A model generated the notes under the pieces. The model saw nothing but the letters and a program-made list of their open reading frames with translations, was not told where the DNA came from and did no database searches. Shown here one piece after another: positions 25,265 to 34,271 of a stretch of 46,979 nt of DNA; the stretch's first letter is position 1; the number at the start of each line of letters is the position of its first letter. The DNA lies in the NCBI RefSeq assembly GCF_027352905.1, contig NZ_DAIEIF010000010.1, forward strand, positions 1 to 46,979. Reading direction: 5' to 3'. The position numbers and the translations under genes are program-made. This stretch comes from Acidocella sp. (GTDB taxonomy: Bacteria; Pseudomonadota; Alphaproteobacteria; Acetobacterales; Acetobacteraceae).

Positions 25265-26257
25265 TCATCCAGCGTTCATGTTCAATTTCAACTGCCGCGC
25301 CTCCAAACCCTGCCAGGCGATCAGCACCGGCACGGCGATGACGAAATCGCGCGCCCGGCGCAGGAGGGAGAGGGAGAGGGAGATATCGGGAGGAATGCCG
25401 AACAGCCCGCCCAGCAGCGTATAGGCGGCCTCCTGCACGCCCACCCGGCCGGGAATGAAGAAGGCGAGCGCCATGATCGCGTGGAGCATGGCCTCCACGC
25501 AAACCGCGTCGATCCAGGAAATCCGCACGCCGAGGGCCTGGAAGCCGATATAGGAGGCGGTGCCGGTGCCGAACCAGCAGAGCAGATGGACGAAGGCCGC
25601 CCAGGCGAGACGGTGATGCTGCGTATAGAGATCGTCGAGCGATTTTTGCAGCCGCCGCACATGCTCGACCGCGCCGCCCTTTGCCGCCCGCCTGGCGATG
25701 CGCATGGCCAGGCGGCGGAACAGCCGCGCCCCCGCGCCGCGCTGCGCCACCACCAGCCCCACCGCCAGCGCCACCGCCACGGCCAGGCCGATCGTCACCG
25801 GTTTCAGCAGGTCGGAGCCCGGCACCGCGCGGGAGAGGATGGCCAGCCCGGCGCCGATGAACACCAGCTGGGCGAGAAATTCCGTGGTCAGATCCGCCAG
25901 GGTGGAGGCGGTGGCGTCCGCCGGCGCCACGCCGCCCAGCGTCATCACCCTCGCCCCCAGCACATAGCCTCCCACCTGCGAGAAGGGGAGAAACTCGCCC
26001 GTCGCGTCGCGCACCGCCCGGCCCCAGACGCACAGCCAGAACGAGCCTTTCTGCCGCGAGCGCAGCAGAATCCGCCACGCCGCGCCCAGCCCCAGGAGAA
26101 TGACGAACTGGGCGGCGAGATATTCCGCCGCGCCCCAGGCGTTGACCGCCGCGAGGGCGCGAAGCACGTCCCCCGCGCCCAGATAGATGACGAGCCCGGT
26201 GATGACCGCCAGCCCGGCCAAGGTGAGAATGGCGGAAATGAGCTTGCTTCTCGACAA
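25265..26257 (-). CDS. hpnL: HpnL-like lysylphosphatidylglycerol-synthase-domain membrane protein
   Basis: A 330-residue integral membrane protein with seven or eight hydrophobic segments and the LPG_synthase_TM/UPF0104 pattern (ATGEFLPFSQVGGYVLGARVM; FFIPGRVGVQEAAYTLLG). Members in hopanoid clusters are called HpnL and are thought to help move or modify lipids. The only start before an in-frame stop at 26264-26266 is a TTG at 26257, giving MSRSKLISA. It lies 6 bp after the di-iron protein gene on the same strand, so the two are probably one message. Assignment to HpnL rests on fold plus the hpnA neighbour. Confidence 0.78.
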   Translation of the reverse strand: MSRSKLISAILTLAGLAVITGLVIYLGAGDVLRALAAVNAWGAAEYLAAQFVILLGLGAAWRILLRSRQKGSFWLCVWGRAVRDATGEFLPFSQVGGYVLGARVMTLGGVAPADATASTLADLTTEFLAQLVFIGAGLAILSRAVPGSDLLKPVTIGLAVAVALAVGLVVAQRGAGARLFRRLAMRIARRAAKGGAVEHVRRLQKSLDDLYTQHHRLAWAAFVHLLCWFGTGTASYIGFQALGVRISWIDAVCVEAMLHAIMALAFFIPGRVGVQEAAYTLLGGLFGIPPDISLSLSLLRRARDFVIAVPVLIAWQGLEARQLKLNMNAG

Positions 26258-26263
26258 TGAAAT

Positions 26264-27211
26264 CTATCGCCCCAGGAGACGGGTTTTCAACCGCAGCACG
26301 GCGAGGCCGATACGCCCCAAAAACGGCATGGTCGTCGGGCGCCGCAACCGTTCGTCATAGCCGGCCATGCGTCTTTTATCCTCTTCCAGGCAAATCTCCA
26401 AAAGCAGGGGGAGATTCATCTCCTGGCTGATCGCCGCCGAGCCGGTCATGGTGAAATTGGCGTCCGCGCCCTCCAGCCCGTCCACCTCCTTGGCGATGCC
26501 AAGCCGCTCCCACAGCAGAAACCCCCAGACGCGCCAGACCTTCAGCTCGAAGCCGAGGCGCCGCCACCAGCCGAGATTCGCCCGCCGCCACGCCAGCCAG
26601 TTGGCAAAAAACAAAATATGCCGCGCCTCCTCCTGCACCACGGGCTCGAAGGTCTCCACCAGCTTGGCGGGAAAATAGCCGGAGCGCTTGGCCATCTCGA
26701 ACAGCCCATAGGCGAAGAAGCTGTCGATGCATTCGGAAAATCCGGTGACGAGCCAGGCCCATTCGGCGTCATTGGGCAGGGCGTAATAGGGTTCGGGCTT
26801 CATCGGGATGCCATAGGCCGCCACCAGCCGGGAGAGCACCTCCTTATGCCGCGCCTCCTCCCCCGCCATATGCAGAAGCGCCTCCCGCAGCTCCTGCTCC
26901 GGCACGGTCTGGGCATAGAAGGTGAGGCGCGCCGCGGCCTTGATCTCGGTCTGCACCGCGATATCCCAGATCGGCAGTGAGACGATCCGCCGCAGCGCCT
27001 CCGGGGAAAGCGGCGGCCAGTCCAGCACGGCCGGCTTATAGGGGTTGTAGGTGGCGGCGAGGAGGGAGGTGAACATGCGGTAATGTCCGGCGGAGCCGAT
27101 TTCCACCGGGCCGGGTTCCGGGAATGTCCAATGCCGGGCCTGGTAATCCGCGGAAGCGATCTCGGCTTCGCTGCTCGCGGTCTCGGTGGGAACGGCGCGA
27201 ATCTCGCTCAT
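26264..27211 (-). CDS. Ferritin-like di-iron protein adjacent to hopanoid genes
   Basis: A 315-residue soluble, helix-rich protein. It has a complete E, ExxH, E, ExxH iron-ligand set: Glu89 (QTEIKAAAR), Glu119-His122 (GEEARH), Glu160 (FSECIDSF) and Glu195-His198 (QEEARH). This is the ligand arrangement of ferritin-like di-iron carboxylate oxygenases, desaturases and ribonucleotide-reductase-type proteins. ATG 27211 is preferred since GAGG lies 6 nt upstream; the ATG at 27217 touches the SD. It is divergent from hpnA by 105 bp and is followed by HpnL. I do not recognise a named family; oxidation of a lipid or hopanoid is only an inference from context. Confidence 0.8.
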   Translation of the reverse strand: MSEIRAVPTETASSEAEIASADYQARHWTFPEPGPVEIGSAGHYRMFTSLLAATYNPYKPAVLDWPPLSPEALRRIVSLPIWDIAVQTEIKAAARLTFYAQTVPEQELREALLHMAGEEARHKEVLSRLVAAYGIPMKPEPYYALPNDAEWAWLVTGFSECIDSFFAYGLFEMAKRSGYFPAKLVETFEPVVQEEARHILFFANWLAWRRANLGWWRRLGFELKVWRVWGFLLWERLGIAKEVDGLEGADANFTMTGSAAISQEMNLPLLLEICLEEDKRRMAGYDERLRRPTTMPFLGRIGLAVLRLKTRLLGR

Positions 27212-27316
27212 CTTCATCCTCGCTGTTGCGCCCAAAGCGGCAATGGGTTCTACAGCCTAGGACAAGGCGGGTACATGCCCGGCGGCGAATGGCGGCTAGA
27301 AACGGGACGGCGATAA

Positions 27317-28312
27317 TTGGCGCAGGACGATCTCATCTTGATTACCGGGGCGACCGGTTTTGTCGGCGCGGCGGTGGCGCGCGCGGCCCAGGCGGCGGGC
27401 TGGCGCCTGCGCCTCACCGCCCGGCCCGGCTCCAACCGCGCCAATCTCGCCGGGCTCGGCGCGGAGGTCGTGTATCTCGACCTCAACGATCCCGGCGGTT
27501 TTCCCGCCGCGCTGTCCGGCTGCCGCTATCTGCTCCATGTCGCGGCGGATTACCGGCTCTGGGTGCCGGATGTGGCGGCGATGCGCCGGGTCAATATCGA
27601 CGGCACGCTCGCCTTGCTGCGCGCCGCGCGGCAGGCCGGGGTGGAGCGCTCGGTCTATACCAGCTCGGTCGCCGCGCTCGGCCTCACCGGGGATGGCAGC
27701 CCGGCGGACGAGACGACGCCGATCAGGCCCGAGCATCATGTCGGCGCCTATAAGCAGAGCAAATACGACGCGGAGCAGGCGGTGCGCGCCCTGGCGGCGG
27801 AGCAGGACATCGTCATCGTCAACCCCGCCGCCCCGGTCGGCCCCGGCGACATCAAGCCCACCCCCACCGGCCAGATGATCCTCGACGCCGCCCGCGGCCG
27901 CATGCCCGCCTATGTGGATACCGGGCTGAACGTGGTGCATGTGGACGATGTCGCCGCCGGGCATTTCCTGGCGCTGGCCAAGGGCCGGCGGGGCGAGAGC
28001 TACATTCTCGGCAGCGAGAATCTCATGCTGCGCGACCTGCTCGCTTTGGTGGCGGCGCAGAGCGGGCGCCGGCCGCCCCGGCTCCGCCTGCCAGTGGCGG
28101 GGCTGATGCCCATCGCCTGGGCGATGGAGCGCATCGCCGAGCGCACCGGCAAGCCGCCCTTGATGACCCCCGACGTGCTCAACATGGCGCGCAAGAAAAT
28201 GTTCTATTCCTCCGCCAAGGCGGAGGCGGAGCTGGGCTACGCCCCCCGCCCCGCCTTGGCCGCGGTGGCGGACGCGCTCACCTGGTTCCGCAAGGAGGGG
28301 AGGCTGGCATGA
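27317..28312 (+). CDS. hpnA: Hopanoid-associated sugar epimerase HpnA
   Basis: A 331-residue extended SDR with GATGFVG at 11-17, a VAADYRLWVPD segment, SSVAALG and the active pair Tyr145/Lys149 (AYKQSK). HpnA-type proteins open hopanoid clusters and act on sugar or polyol side-chain precursors. An in-frame TAA directly precedes the TTG at 27317, so that TTG is the only plausible start; the next ATG would delete the Rossmann motif. It overlaps hpnB by 4 bp (ATGA). Confidence 0.92.
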   Translation: MAQDDLILITGATGFVGAAVARAAQAAGWRLRLTARPGSNRANLAGLGAEVVYLDLNDPGGFPAALSGCRYLLHVAADYRLWVPDVAAMRRVNIDGTLALLRAARQAGVERSVYTSSVAALGLTGDGSPADETTPIRPEHHVGAYKQSKYDAEQAVRALAAEQDIVIVNPAAPVGPGDIKPTPTGQMILDAARGRMPAYVDTGLNVVHVDDVAAGHFLALAKGRRGESYILGSENLMLRDLLALVAAQSGRRPPRLRLPVAGLMPIAWAMERIAERTGKPPLMTPDVLNMARKKMFYSSAKAEAELGYAPRPALAAVADALTWFRKEGRLA

Positions 28313-29412
28313 TCCTCGCCCTGGCCTTCGCCATCTGGCTGTATCTCGCCTTTTTCCACGGGCGGTTCTGGGACTCCGCGCCGGAGCTCGCCCCCGCCGC
28401 GCCGCTGCTCGCGCCGGAGGTGGATATCATCGTGCCGGCGCGCGACGAGGCGCAGACCATCGGCCCGGTCATCGCCTCGCTGGTCTCCCAGGCCTATCCG
28501 GGGCCGTTCCGCGTCATCCTGGTGGACGACAATTCGACAGACGGCACGGCGGCGGCGGCGGGCGCGCATGAGCGGCTCACCATCCTCACCGGCCAGCCCA
28601 AACCGGCGGGCTGGTCCGGCAAGCTATGGGCGCTGGCCCAGGGCGTGGCCGCCAGCACCGCGCCGGTGCTGCTCTTCACGGATGCCGACATCACCCACGA
28701 TCCCCGCCATCTCGCCACCCTCGCCGCCCGGCTGGAGGAGGGGCGGCTGCAAATGGTCTCCGAGATGGTGCGGCTCAACTGCGTCTCGACGCCGGAAAAA
28801 TTCCTCATCCCCGCCTTCGTCTATTTCTTTCAGATGCTCTACCCCTTCGCGCGGGTGAACGACCCGCGCTCGCGCGTGGCGGCGGCGGCGGGCGGCACGG
28901 TGCTCATCCGCCGCGCGGCGCTGGAGAGCATCGGCGGGCTGGAACGGATCAAGGGCGAGCTGATCGACGATGTCTCCCTGGCGCGGCAGATCAAGCGGAC
29001 CGGGCCGGTCTATCTCGGCCATTCCGGCCTCGCCACCTCCATCCGCCCCTATCCGCGCGCGCGCGACATCTGGGACATGATCGCCCGCACCGCCTTCACC
29101 CAGCTGCGCCATTCGGCGCTCATCCTCACCGCCACCATCATCGGCATGGCCCTGGTCTGGCTGGTCTTTCCCTGGGCGGCGCTGGGCACGGGTCCAAGCT
29201 GGCGGGCCGCGCTGGGGGTGGCCATCTGGGCCATCGCCGCCCTCACCTATTTTCCCACGCTGGACCGCTATCGCGTCCACCGCGCCCACGCCATCGCCCT
29301 GCCCGCCATCGCCCTGTTCTATATGGCGGCCACCATCGGCTCGGCGGTCAATCACTGGCGCGGCGCCGGGGCGCGGTGGAAGAATCGCGCCTATGCCGGG
29401 GAGGGATCATGA
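28309..29412 (+). CDS. hpnB: Hopene-associated glycosyltransferase HpnB
   Basis: A 367-residue family-2 glycosyltransferase with a membrane anchor at 1-18. The catalytic core has DIIVPARDEAQTI and LVDDNSTDGT (71-80), then FTDADITHDP. C-terminal membrane helices lie near 280-300, 305-320 and 330-345. It is expected to act at the cytoplasmic membrane in hopanoid side-chain biosynthesis; donor and acceptor are not established. Start and stop overlap hpnA and hpnC, giving a fully coupled operon. Confidence 0.92.
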   Translation: MILALAFAIWLYLAFFHGRFWDSAPELAPAAPLLAPEVDIIVPARDEAQTIGPVIASLVSQAYPGPFRVILVDDNSTDGTAAAAGAHERLTILTGQPKPAGWSGKLWALAQGVAASTAPVLLFTDADITHDPRHLATLAARLEEGRLQMVSEMVRLNCVSTPEKFLIPAFVYFFQMLYPFARVNDPRSRVAAAAGGTVLIRRAALESIGGLERIKGELIDDVSLARQIKRTGPVYLGHSGLATSIRPYPRARDIWDMIARTAFTQLRHSALILTATIIGMALVWLVFPWAALGTGPSWRAALGVAIWAIAALTYFPTLDRYRVHRAHAIALPAIALFYMAATIGSAVNHWRGAGARWKNRAYAGEGS

Positions 29413-30284
29413 TCGCCAACGACAACGCCGCCCGCCCCCGCCCCGCCGCCGCGCGGCCGGGCAGCGTCGAATCCTGGTCCGGCAAGGATAAGGGGGATGA
29501 GAATTTCCCCGTCGCCTCGCTGCTCATCGCCAAGCCGTTGCGGGCACAGATCCATGCCTATTACGCCTTCGCCCGCAACGCGGACGACATCGCGGACAGC
29601 CCCGCCTTGCCCCCCGCCGAGAAGCTGGCCCGGCTCGACGCGATGGAGGCGGTGCTGACCGGCGCGCGGCGCGAGGGCAGCCCCAGCGCCGCCCGCCTGC
29701 GCGCCGTGCTCGCGGCATCCGGCGTCAGCGACGTCCATGCCCGCGAGCTGCTGGTGGCCTTCCGCCAGGACGCGACCAAGACCCGCTACGCGAGCTGGGC
29801 GGAGCTGATGGAATATTGCCGCTACTCCGCCGCGCCGGTGGGACGCTACGTGCTGGATGTGCATGGCGAATCCCGCGCCGCCTGGCCCGCCTCCGACGCT
29901 CTCTGCGCCGCCTTGCAGGTGCTCAACCATTTGCAGGATTGCGCGAAGGATCTGCGCGATCTCGACCGCTGCTACATCCCGCAGGACTGGCTGGCCGAGC
30001 AGGGCCTGACCACCGACGACCTCGCCCGCCCGGAGACCGTGCCCGCCCTGCGCGCGGTGTTCGACCGCATGCTGGACGCGACCGCCGCCCTCAACGCCCA
30101 GGCGGCCGCCCTGCCGGCGGCGGTCAAATCCCGGCGGTTGCGGGCGGAAACCGCCATCATCGGCGCCCTGGCCCGGCGGCTCGCCACCCGGCTGCGCCAT
30201 GGCGACCCGCTGGCGGCGCGGGTCAAGCTCTCCCGGCTGGACATGGCGCTGGCCACGCTCAAAGGGCTGAGATACGCGGCATGA
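29409..30284 (+). CDS. hpnC: Squalene synthase-like HpnC
   Basis: A 291-residue trans-isoprenyl diphosphate synthase fold protein with the first Asp-rich motif NADDIAD (57-63) and the second near NHLQDCAKDLRD. In the bacterial three-enzyme route HpnC converts presqualene diphosphate to hydroxysqualene. The 5' end (IANDNAARPRPAAARPGSVESW) resembles known HpnC starts. ATGA overlaps occur on both sides, with hpnB and hpnD. Confidence 0.93.
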   Translation: MIANDNAARPRPAAARPGSVESWSGKDKGDENFPVASLLIAKPLRAQIHAYYAFARNADDIADSPALPPAEKLARLDAMEAVLTGARREGSPSAARLRAVLAASGVSDVHARELLVAFRQDATKTRYASWAELMEYCRYSAAPVGRYVLDVHGESRAAWPASDALCAALQVLNHLQDCAKDLRDLDRCYIPQDWLAEQGLTTDDLARPETVPALRAVFDRMLDATAALNAQAAALPAAVKSRRLRAETAIIGALARRLATRLRHGDPLAARVKLSRLDMALATLKGLRYAA

Positions 30285-31123
30285 CCCCGCAAGACGCCGC
30301 CTATGTCACCGCCCTGGTCAAGGCCTCCGGCACCTCCTTCTATCACGGCATGAAGATCCTGCCCCCCGCGCGGCGGAACGCGATGTACGCCGTCTATGCC
30401 TTCTGCCGGGTGGTGGACGACATCGCCGACGAGGAAGGCCGGGATTTCGCCGCCAAGCAGGCGGGGCTGGAGGCGTGGCGCCGGCGCATCGCCGCGCTTT
30501 ACGCGGGCGGCGGCGCGGCGGAGCCCATCACCCGCGCCCTGGCCGCCGCCATCCGCGACTATCATTTGCGGCGCGAGGATTTTCTCGCCGTCATCGACGG
30601 CATGGAGATGGATGCGGGCGCGCCCGTCATCGCCCCCTCCCTGGCGGAGCTCGATTTATATTGCGACCGTGTCGCCGCCGCCGTCGGCCGGCTCTCGGTG
30701 CGGATCTTCGGCGACGCCTCGCCCGCGGCGGATGAGGTGGCCCACGCGCTCGGGCGCGGGTTGCAGCTCACCAACATATTGCGCGACGTGCCGGAGGACG
30801 CCCAGCGCGGACGCATCTACCTCCCCGCCGAATATCTGGCCGAGGCCAAGGTGGCGCCGGACCCCGCCACCCTCCTCGCCGCGCCCGGCCTGGCCCGGGC
30901 GGGGGCGCGCCTCGCCGATCTCGCCGAAGCCTATTTCGACCAGGCCAACGCGGCGATGGACCGTTGCGAGCCCGGCGCCATGCGTCCGGCCCGGCTGATG
31001 GAGGCGAGCTACCGCCCCCTGCTCGCCATTCTCCGCCGCCGCCGGTTCGATTACGCCGGGGCGCGGGTCGCGCTGCCCAAATGGCGCAAATTCGTACTGG
31101 CCGCGCGGCTGCTGGCGGGCTGA
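30281..31123 (+). CDS. hpnD: Presqualene diphosphate synthase HpnD
   Basis: A 280-residue prenyl-condensing enzyme joining two farnesyl diphosphates into presqualene diphosphate. It has CRVVDDIADE (42-51), YCDRVAAAVGRLSV and the second motif LTNILRDVPEDAQRGRIYLP. These distinguish it from the paralogous HpnC just upstream. Its stop is 6 bp before hpnE. Confidence 0.94.
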   Translation: MTPQDAAYVTALVKASGTSFYHGMKILPPARRNAMYAVYAFCRVVDDIADEEGRDFAAKQAGLEAWRRRIAALYAGGGAAEPITRALAAAIRDYHLRREDFLAVIDGMEMDAGAPVIAPSLAELDLYCDRVAAAVGRLSVRIFGDASPAADEVAHALGRGLQLTNILRDVPEDAQRGRIYLPAEYLAEAKVAPDPATLLAAPGLARAGARLADLAEAYFDQANAAMDRCEPGAMRPARLMEASYRPLLAILRRRRFDYAGARVALPKWRKFVLAARLLAG

Positions 31124-31129
31124 GCCGGC

Positions 31130-32329
31130 ATGGAGGTGCATGTCATCGGCGCCGGGCTGGCCGGGCTGGCCGCCGCCTGCCGCCTGGCCGAGCTGGGCCA
31201 CGCCGTCATTCTCTCGGAGGCCGCGCCCCAGGCGGGCGGGCGGGCGCGCTCCTATCTCGACCGCAGGCTCGGCTGCCGGATCGATAACGGCAACCATCTC
31301 CTGCTCTCCGGCAACCGCGCGGCGCTCGGCTTTCTGCGCCGGGTGGGCGCGGAGTCCAGCCTCACCGGCCCGGCCGCCCCGGTCTTTCCCTTCCGCGATC
31401 TCGCTTCCGGCGCGGCCTGGAGCCTGCGCCTCAATTCCGGCCGCCTGCCCTGGTGGATATTCTCGCCCCGCCGCCGCGTGCCCGGCACCCGGCCCCGGGA
31501 TTATCTCGCTTTGGCGCGGCTGCGCCGGGCGGGGGTGGATGACCGGGTCGCGGCCCTGATCGGCGATGCCGGCCCGCTCTACGCCCGGCTGCTGGAGCCG
31601 CTGGCCATCGCCGCGCTCAACACCCTCCCGGCGGAGGCCTCGGCGCAACCCCTGGGCGCAGTGGTGCGCGAGACGCTGGAGAAAGGCGGCCACGCCGCCC
31701 TGCCGCGCTGGGCGGCCCTGGGCCTCTCCGAGAGTTTCGTGGACCCGGCCCTCGCCTGGCTGCGCGCCCGGGGCGCGGAAATCCGCCTGGGCGAGCGGGT
31801 GACGGAGCTGCGCCCCGGCCAGCCCGCCATTCTCGCGGTGCCGCCCTGGGCGGCAAAGGAGCTGATGCCAGAACTCACCGTGCCGGACGCGTTCGAATCC
31901 ATCTGCAACCTGCATTTCAAGGCCCGGCTCGATCCCGGCGAGGCCGGGTTTTATGGCCTGCTCGGCGGCATGGCGGAATGGGTGTTTCCGCGCGGGGAGG
32001 TGGTCTCGGTCACCATCTCGGCGGCCAACCGCTATCTGGCGCTCAGCCCCGAGGAGATCGCGGCGCGGGTCTGGGCGGAGCTGGTGCGCGGCTTCGGTCT
32101 GGATGCGGCGCTCCCACCCGCGCGGGTATTGTGGGAGAAGCGCGCCACCTTCGCCTGCACCCCGGCGCAGCTGCGCCGGCGGCCGGGGCCGCGCAGCCCC
32201 CGCCCTGGCATCGCCCTCGCCGGGGATTGGACGGATACCGGCCTGCCCGCCACCATCGAGGGCGCCATCCGCTCGGGCGAGGCGGCGGTGATGGCCCTGC
32301 TCGGCGGCGGCCCGGCTCTGGCGAAATGA
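31130..32329 (+). CDS. hpnE: Hydroxysqualene dehydroxylase HpnE
   Basis: A 399-residue FAD-dependent amine-oxidase-fold protein with HVIGAGLAGLAAACRLAELG (4-23), a GGRARSY motif and a C-terminal FAD-binding ALAGDWTDTGLPATIEGA. HpnE reduces hydroxysqualene to squalene, completing the HpnCDE pathway. Length is slightly short but all FAD motifs are present. Confidence 0.94.
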   Translation: MEVHVIGAGLAGLAAACRLAELGHAVILSEAAPQAGGRARSYLDRRLGCRIDNGNHLLLSGNRAALGFLRRVGAESSLTGPAAPVFPFRDLASGAAWSLRLNSGRLPWWIFSPRRRVPGTRPRDYLALARLRRAGVDDRVAALIGDAGPLYARLLEPLAIAALNTLPAEASAQPLGAVVRETLEKGGHAALPRWAALGLSESFVDPALAWLRARGAEIRLGERVTELRPGQPAILAVPPWAAKELMPELTVPDAFESICNLHFKARLDPGEAGFYGLLGGMAEWVFPRGEVVSVTISAANRYLALSPEEIAARVWAELVRGFGLDAALPPARVLWEKRATFACTPAQLRRRPGPRSPRPGIALAGDWTDTGLPATIEGAIRSGEAAVMALLGGGPALAK

Positions 32330-32354
32330 CCCAAACTCTGCCAAATCCCGCAAG

Positions 32355-34268
32355 ATGAACGCGATTCTGGACCATTCCCTCCTCCGCGCCCGCGCCTCGC
32401 TGCGCGCCGAGCAGCGCGCCGACGGGCATTTCTGCTACGAGCTGGAGGCCGACGCCACCATTCCGGCGGAATATGTGCTGCTGGAGCATTATCTCGACCG
32501 CATCGATGACGGGCTGGAGCGCAAGATCGGCGTGTATCTGCGCCGCATCCAGGGCGATTACGAGAGCTGCCCCGGCGGCTGGCCGCTCTTCCACGGCGGC
32601 AAGATGGATCTCTCCTGCTCGGTGAAGGCCTATTTCGCCCTCAAGGCCATCGGCGATTCGCCGGCGGCGCCGCATATGCGCCGCGCCCGGGAGGCGATTC
32701 TCGCCATGGGCGGGGCGGAGCGGAGCAATGTCTTCACCCGCTTCCAGATGGCGCTGTTCGGCGCCGTGCCCTGGCGGGCCTGCCCGGTCATCCCCATCGA
32801 GGCGGTGCTGATGCCGGATTGGTTCCCCTTCACCATGCGCAAGGTCTCCTACTGGTCGCGCACGGTGATGGTGCCGCTGATGTATCTCGCCGCCGTCAAA
32901 CCCCGGGCGCGCAACCCGCGCGGGGTGGGAATCGACGAATTATTCCTCACTCCGCCCGGGCAGGTGACCGACTGGATCAGGGGCCCGTATAAATCCGCCT
33001 GGGGGCCGGTATTCAAACTGCTGGACGACGCGCTGCGCCTGGCCGAGCCCCATTTCCCGCGCGGCAGCCGCGCCCGCGCCCAGCAAAAGGCGCGGGATTG
33101 GGTGCTGGCGCGGCTCAATGGGGAGGATGGGCTGGGCGCCATCTACCCCGCCATGGCCAACGCGACGATGATGTTCGACCATCTCGGCGAGAGAGAGGCT
33201 TTCGAGACGGCCTGGGGCTCGGTGCGCAAGCTCCTGGTCGTGCGGGAGGATGAAGCCTATTGCCAGCCCTGCCTTTCCCCGGTGTGGGACACCGCCCTGG
33301 CCGGGCACGCCCTGGCGGAGGCGGGCGAGGCCGAGGCGGCGCGGGCGGCCTGCGACTGGCTGATCCCCCGCCAGGTGCTGGACGTGGCCGGGGACTGGGC
33401 GGACAACACCCCGGATACCCGCCCCGGCGGCTGGGCCTTCCAGTACAATAACGCCCATTACCCGGATGTGGACGACACCGCCGTGGCGGGGATGCTGCTG
33501 CACCGGCTGGGCGGCGCGGACTACGCGGAGGCGATCTCCCGCGCGCGGGAATGGGTCATCGGCATGCAATCCGATAACGGGGCCTGGGGCGCGTTCGACA
33601 TCAACAACGACCGCCAATATCTCAATCACATCCCCTTCGCCGATCACGGCGCGCTGCTCGACCCGCCCACCGAGGACGTCTCCGCCCGCTGCATCTCCTT
33701 CCTCGCCCAGCTCGGGCATGAGGAAGACAAGCCCGCCATCGCCCGCGGCATCGAGTATCTCCGCCGCACCCAGAAGCCGGACGGGTCCTGGTTCGGGCGC
33801 TGGGGCACCAATTTCATCTATGGCACCTGGTCGGTGCTCTGCGCCCTCAACGCGGCGGGGCTTACCCGGGACGACCCGATGATGGCGCGCGCCGCCGCCT
33901 GGCTGATCTCCAAGCAGCGGGAGGATGGCGGCTGGGGCGAGGATTGCGAGACCTATGCGAACGCGCCCCCCGGCGAGTTCCACGGCCAGGCGGCGCAAAG
34001 CCTGCCGAGCCAGACCGCCTGGGCGCTGCTGGGGCTGATGGCGGCGGGGCTGGCCGACCACCCGGCGGTGCGGCGCGGGGTCGCGTATCTGCAAGCCGCC
34101 CAGGGCGCGGATGGCGGCTGGAGGGAGGCGCCCTACAACGCGGTGGGCTTTCCCCGCGTCTTCTATCTCAAATATCACGGCTATCCGCGCTTCTTCCCGC
34201 TGCTGGCGCTCAGCCGCTACCAGCATTTGCTCGCCAGCAACGACCGGCTGGTGAAATACGGGTTCTAG
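32355..34268 (+). CDS. shc: Squalene-hopene cyclase
   Basis: A 637-residue class II triterpene cyclase (HpnF) that turns squalene into hopene and diplopterol at the membrane. The catalytic DxDD motif is Asp371-Val-Asp373-Asp374-Thr (PDVDDTAVAG). Several QW repeats are visible (QKPDGSWFGRWG, QREDGGWGED, QGADGGWREAP). The C-terminal YPRFFPLLALSRYQ is conserved in cyclases. Only 25 bp separate it from hpnE, so it is part of the operon. Confidence 0.96.
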   Translation: MNAILDHSLLRARASLRAEQRADGHFCYELEADATIPAEYVLLEHYLDRIDDGLERKIGVYLRRIQGDYESCPGGWPLFHGGKMDLSCSVKAYFALKAIGDSPAAPHMRRAREAILAMGGAERSNVFTRFQMALFGAVPWRACPVIPIEAVLMPDWFPFTMRKVSYWSRTVMVPLMYLAAVKPRARNPRGVGIDELFLTPPGQVTDWIRGPYKSAWGPVFKLLDDALRLAEPHFPRGSRARAQQKARDWVLARLNGEDGLGAIYPAMANATMMFDHLGEREAFETAWGSVRKLLVVREDEAYCQPCLSPVWDTALAGHALAEAGEAEAARAACDWLIPRQVLDVAGDWADNTPDTRPGGWAFQYNNAHYPDVDDTAVAGMLLHRLGGADYAEAISRAREWVIGMQSDNGAWGAFDINNDRQYLNHIPFADHGALLDPPTEDVSARCISFLAQLGHEEDKPAIARGIEYLRRTQKPDGSWFGRWGTNFIYGTWSVLCALNAAGLTRDDPMMARAAAWLISKQREDGGWGEDCETYANAPPGEFHGQAAQSLPSQTAWALLGLMAAGLADHPAVRRGVAYLQAAQGADGGWREAPYNAVGFPRVFYLKYHGYPRFFPLLALSRYQHLLASNDRLVKYGF

Positions 34269-34271
34269 CCG

